Part shown: one piece after another, positions 60,064 to 64,000 of the stretch
How positions within the stretch are numbered: position 1 is the first letter of the stretch
Layout: the number at the start of each line of letters is the position of its first letter
NCBI GenBank assembly: GCA_008508345.1
Contig: QNGE01003758.1
Coordinates: forward strand, 1 to 64,000
DNA length: 64,000 bases
Source: Paragonimus westermani
Lineage: Eukaryota > Platyhelminthes > Trematoda > Plagiorchiida > Troglotrematidae
Direction: 5' to 3'
Made by a program: the position numbers and the translations under genes
Notes under the pieces: generated by a model
Told to the model about the DNA's origin: nothing
Seen by the model: the letters and a program-made list of their open reading frames with translations, nothing else
Database searches by the model: none

Positions 60064-62258
60064 ATGATAGCTTATCACAAAATGTCCCGCTCCATCCGAT
60101 TCCTGAATATTATTTGGTTCATAACCAACTTTCAGCTGTTCTGTATTACTATTTTCTGCAGCGATGAGAGTGAGTTAATGAATTGATCAGTCACGTCATT
60201 GTAATTCGCTTCCACATTGTATACGAAAACCATCACTAAATCAAGGCAACTGATATTTTTCTGAGTTGATGTAACTTGGATACGTAAATAACTTCTGTCA
60301 TACTGTACGTCTAGATGTTTGTCGTGCTGTATAATTTGATACCTTTGTGTACATGTTCACTGTGGCGTAAATCTGAAAGCTGAATGTCATAGTTGACATC
60401 ACTTATGCATAACCTAGTTCAGGGTTCCATGTGTAATATGGTCTTATTGAATTCAAATAGGCTGCAAATTATGATCGTTTCGTGGTATGACAAGGCAGGA
60501 GGAAACAGTTCACGTATTTCGGAGGAAAACTAGGCTGCGGATGTTTACAAATTCAGGTAGCAGACGATAACCGCTGATAAGACTCGGTGATGTGGTTGAC
60601 ACAACCAAGGTCACACTGTTGATGACGTTGCTGAGACTACGCATAGCGTGGTTATATTTCGGTCTGCCTGTTCGACGCATTGAGCTAGCCGCTGACGTGT
60701 CAATTCCCTCGTTGCTCAAATAGATGTCGAGAAGCTAAGTATTTTCATAAACTGTAGAGCCAACAACCTCCAGTTACGTTACGGTGATATCTGAAGTCTC
60801 GGCGTGGATGCTGGCTTAAGAAGATACAGTACGTTCTCGATCTTGATCAAACCGTATTCAAAATAGCACACGCACGTGTTAAGAATAGTTCGAAACGATT
60901 TCCCGAATTTACAATAACGGTACCTTTCTCGATATCGAGAACGCACCGTGTTCATGTCAGCAAATCGACTTCAAAGGTTACGATGTTTTGTGTCACATAT
61001 CTTATCACTAGTAGCTGCATATGACAACTTGATCCACCTGATAAGTTTATCTCTACTGACCAGCAAAAGCACTTCAAATGACACGACTTACTGTTACTAA
61101 TGCAAAATACCCGGATTGTGCTGAGTGGGTGACCTCCCAATATTCACTGGTCAGCCCGTACTAGAAGCAGTTCACACTGAACAACTTACTCTGATTAACA
61201 AGTGCCCCCAAAGTAATTACTTTCAGGGACAATTCACCATGATTAAGTACACTTGAGTTAAGTTATTCTCAATCTGAAACGTTCCAAATAATAATTCCGG
61301 TAACATTAGAGCTTATGATGAGATAAAACTACGACTGAGAATACTATTGTTGTCGCTGACTAAATTTGTCTCCGGTGTTCTGAAGGAACCTGATTGAGGA
61401 TGCAATGCAACTCTGATGTAAGCTTGTGAACGAGTGCAAAATGCATCAGAAAAGTCTTGCCTGTCTCTGATGAAATTATTGATTCAGTTTTACTTAAAGA
61501 GGTGTCAATCCACATGACGATGTAGCTGGGTAAGTTGTCAGAATATATGCACGAATGTGAATAATGGCGACCGTTTTCTTTCACGACGGTGTCGATACAC
61601 AGAGTTCAGACGAGGTTGTGCAAGATTACTATCTTTCCACAAACAGAAAGTCCCCAACGACATTGATCAACTCACTGCTTGGACTTTATAATGATATTGA
61701 TCATGTAACCAAGTTGACCGTCTTGCTGTGGTGTTCGCACACATTTTATCTTCAGTTTCCTTGATCCCCGTGATCAAAGAAGTTACTGAAGACACAAAAG
61801 GTGATGTATTTCTATGGATGGAAGAGTCAAGCGTACAATGGACAACCAACAGGCAAGCGTGGTTCATCAACAACCGAGGTGCGATAATGGAATGGAACTT
61901 TCAGACGGAAATGGCGTACATCGAAAACAATAAATGTCAAAGATGCTACGTAATGGTTCGACAGTATAACGACACTGTGTGCGCCTTTTCCACAATACAT
62001 TTGCCGAAATTGACCGGAAGTAAGTCGGTTGGGTTATTAAAGCTTGATGCATATCGTACTTCCTGGAAGAATGTAAATGGGTAGTAATTGTGTGAATATG
62101 TGATTAAATCCCAGTAATCTCTCCGTAGTAGGCCTTGTTGCGAACCTATCGAATTAGCAACATGTGGTAGTTCATGTCAGTGTGTGTATGTACATATTTA
62201 TTTGTACACCTCTTCAGAGCGCTCTCCAGATGTCCTAAGGACAACATCCAGGAAATAA
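60064..62258 (+). CDS. Candidate three-exon gene for a small secreted protein
   Basis: Exon 1 (60064-60169) encodes a signal-peptide-like start: basic residues, then FLNIIWFITNFQLFCITIFC and SDE. It ends in phase 1 at a strong donor, A|GTGAGT. Exon 2 (61756-62019, 264 bases, phase 1 on both sides) follows TTTTATCTTCAG and ends at A|GTAAGT. It gives an open, Trp-rich segment with CQRCY and an N-glycosylation sequon before another Cys (NDTVC). A possible last exon (62218-62258) follows ACACCTCTTCAG in phase and ends at TAA after 13 codons. The model predicts about 136 residues, secreted. I recognise no family. Exon 2 has the best support; exon 3 is the weakest. The TATA box upstream fits. No poly(A) signal was confirmed. 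It is the only plausible host gene here. Confidence 0.4.
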
Positions 62259-64000
62259 TTGCTGAACATGGATTCAATCAGTCGTCCGCATGAATTGGAA
62301 ACTAGCTAATTTGCATGGAGCAGAGCCAATGGAGATCTTGAAAGAAGGAGGTCGAACGGTTCGTTTTTGAGCACATAAGAGACCGTTTATTTATCCATCC
62401 ATGGGATGTAGTGCACACCCAGTGCTGGCTGCAAACTAGTCGCAGATAATTAACTGATCAGCTCCATATGAACTGTTGAGTTATTATCGGAGGATTGCTG
62501 ACACTGATGAGAATCAAACAAAGATTTCAGAGAACTAAAGTCTCCCTTGTTCAGGTTTTATGCAATTGGAAACTGAGAAGTTGGGTTGAGAAATACTCCA
62601 CATATTTGACAACACCTTAGACAGTTCGAGTAAATTCAGAAGGGTAACCGTGGGCGAAACCATGTTAATGGGTAGAGACCAGTAGTAGCCCGCTACCACA
62701 AGCAGGTCCAAGGATATAACAAATATCAACAAGACGTGCACATTCGGGAACGGTGACTGAGCCATCTGTGCTATCGATAGTGTTCACCAGGATGCATAGG
62801 ACATGGGTAACGAACCGGACTGGCGTAAACAAATGTGTCGCCGAGCTGAGCCGACTTATGAAGCTGAATATGGAGGAGTGGCAGGAGAGGATAGCCGGAG
62901 AAAGTTATGTTAGTTGGAACAGGATAACGAGTGATGCATGTCATGGCTTCTAGTGTGATATTTTGGTATTCAAGAGACGCCAAGAACCTACTGTGAGTCA
63001 GCAGGCTGAAGAACACTGCTTTACCATTCTCACCCACAGTAATCTGACAAACTGAAGCGATCTAGTCCGAGAAATTAAACTACGGACGCGAAATCCTGTT
63101 TGACGTGTACATTCACACGTTGTGCATCAGCATGGGCGGTTCGAGTTAGTTGTTGACCGCTGTAATCACAGTGGACTCGTTTGCGTCAAGTGGTTCAACA
63201 GAATATGTACACTCCGAAGTCTGATTTCTTGATAGCTTCGTGGTATAACACTACTCACCGATAATAGAATCTCTTTGTATCATGTCAGACAGCCAGCATC
63301 CGCGTTGTTTGGTTTATTCCTTACATACATTTAATTCAACGGCAACTTCATGTTGTTCGAAGATGTACCTGCTGAAGTGCTTCCTTCAGGTTTTGTGATA
63401 CTTATCTTTGAGTCTCTACACAGCATTTCAGCATTTAGTTGAAAGTCACTCGTATATCCAGTGCTGCACGATCACGTTGGAGCGCCTGCTTGACCAAGTG
63501 GCTTGGGCACCGTCATGTTGGTAAATTATTGGTGATCGTGATGAGCTATTGTATAGCCGTAAATGTTACAACGGTAATTGCTTGAAGGCTTTCACAAGCT
63601 GCAGTAATGTACTGGACATGAGAATACAAGGGCGGCACATTTAAGAGATGCAGTAGACGAAGAAAACCTAATGGAGAAAGGAGTTGGCCGTGGAAACTAT
63701 CTTTATGACGTTTACTAATAATGCTCAAAGCTTTCGCGAACCAGCTATTCAGAAACCAACGTGCACAAAAACAGAAACCGCTAAGTAATACTCATTCGCA
63801 GAACTCTAACAAATGAAACAACGCGGACACGTCATTTGGTTTCATAAGATTGATTGATACCACCATCCTTGCGGATCCGTGTGTCCGAATCACCCCCAAC
63901 GCGCGACATTTCTTTAAGCGGTTGCAAGAATCCCTAGGCATATGTGAGGAAATCATCCCCCTGATAATGTTTATAAGGTCCTTCATGATAATACATGCAG
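62259..64000. other. No recognisable gene
   Basis: Overlapping ORFs occur on both strands (62535-62765 minus with a hydrophobic start; 62753-62953 plus; 62771-63037 minus), without motifs or a consistent splice pattern. Further exons of the candidate gene upstream could lie here but were not identified. Confidence 0.35.

Noticed and set aside
62535..62765. Minus ORF beginning MAQSPFPN with a hydrophobic stretch, possible signal peptide
   Set aside because: No promoter, splice pattern or homology, and it overlaps ORFs on the other strand; could be chance.
1..64000. CRISPR arrays, operons, phage or bacterial defence systems
   Set aside because: No short regular direct repeats with unique spacers and no long prokaryote-style ORFs; splice-like signals and eukaryotic retroelements dominate.

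Overview
The window is eukaryotic, repeat-dominated DNA. The best guess is a flatworm, probably a trematode. The guess rests on the mix of decayed elements: CR1/jockey-type, RTE-type and Penelope-like retroelements, a K02A2.6-like Ty3/gypsy element and mariner-superfamily fragments, plus one candidate small spliced gene. No single host gene proves the taxon. There is no bacterial-style gene organisation, operon, CRISPR array or phage.

Layout. 1-4394: a snapback-type DNA element with 760-bp terminal inverted repeats (TIRs) and no recognisable transposase. 4420-7160: a tandem array of ~430-bp units, each carrying a tRNA-like (SINE-head) module on the minus strand, broken by a ~470-bp unrelated insert. 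10.57-11.29 kb: a decayed mariner-superfamily transposase. 12.49-15.47 kb (+): a nearly complete CR1-like LINE with endonuclease and reverse transcriptase (RT). 20.2-21.4 kb (+): a Penelope-like element (PLE) cut by a 559-bp gap. 21.5-25.8 kb (-): a second, full-length but broken CR1-like copy that also has ORF1 with a PHD-like zinc finger. 26.3 kb: a third CR1 3' end. 26.7-28.7 kb (-): a PLE whose 3' end is mirrored at 29.04-29.46 kb. 30.5-36.9 kb: two pairs of dispersed direct repeats and an RTE fragment. 37.16-37.29 kb: a 133-bp MITE sharing its terminus with the element at 1-4394. 37,547-50,395: a 6,424-bp segment present twice in tandem with a single N between, holding an RTE remnant and a PLE endonuclease remnant. 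51.7-53.5 kb: two more mariner-superfamily fragments, divergently oriented. 54,187-58,727 (+): a Ty3/gypsy element with both LTRs, gag, protease (PR), RT, RNase H and integrase (IN), all disabled. 60,006-62,258 (+): a candidate three-exon gene for a small secreted protein with a TATA box, the only plausible host gene.

The elements do not form a pathway; they are layers of insertion and decay. Several apparent duplications lie exactly at N characters and look like unmerged allelic or overlapping contigs rather than biology. I did not find a convincing new molecular system. The most worthwhile leads are the TIR element/MITE pair, the tRNA-like tandem array, the amber codon shared by two CR1 copies, the mirrored PLE and the small secreted-protein gene.
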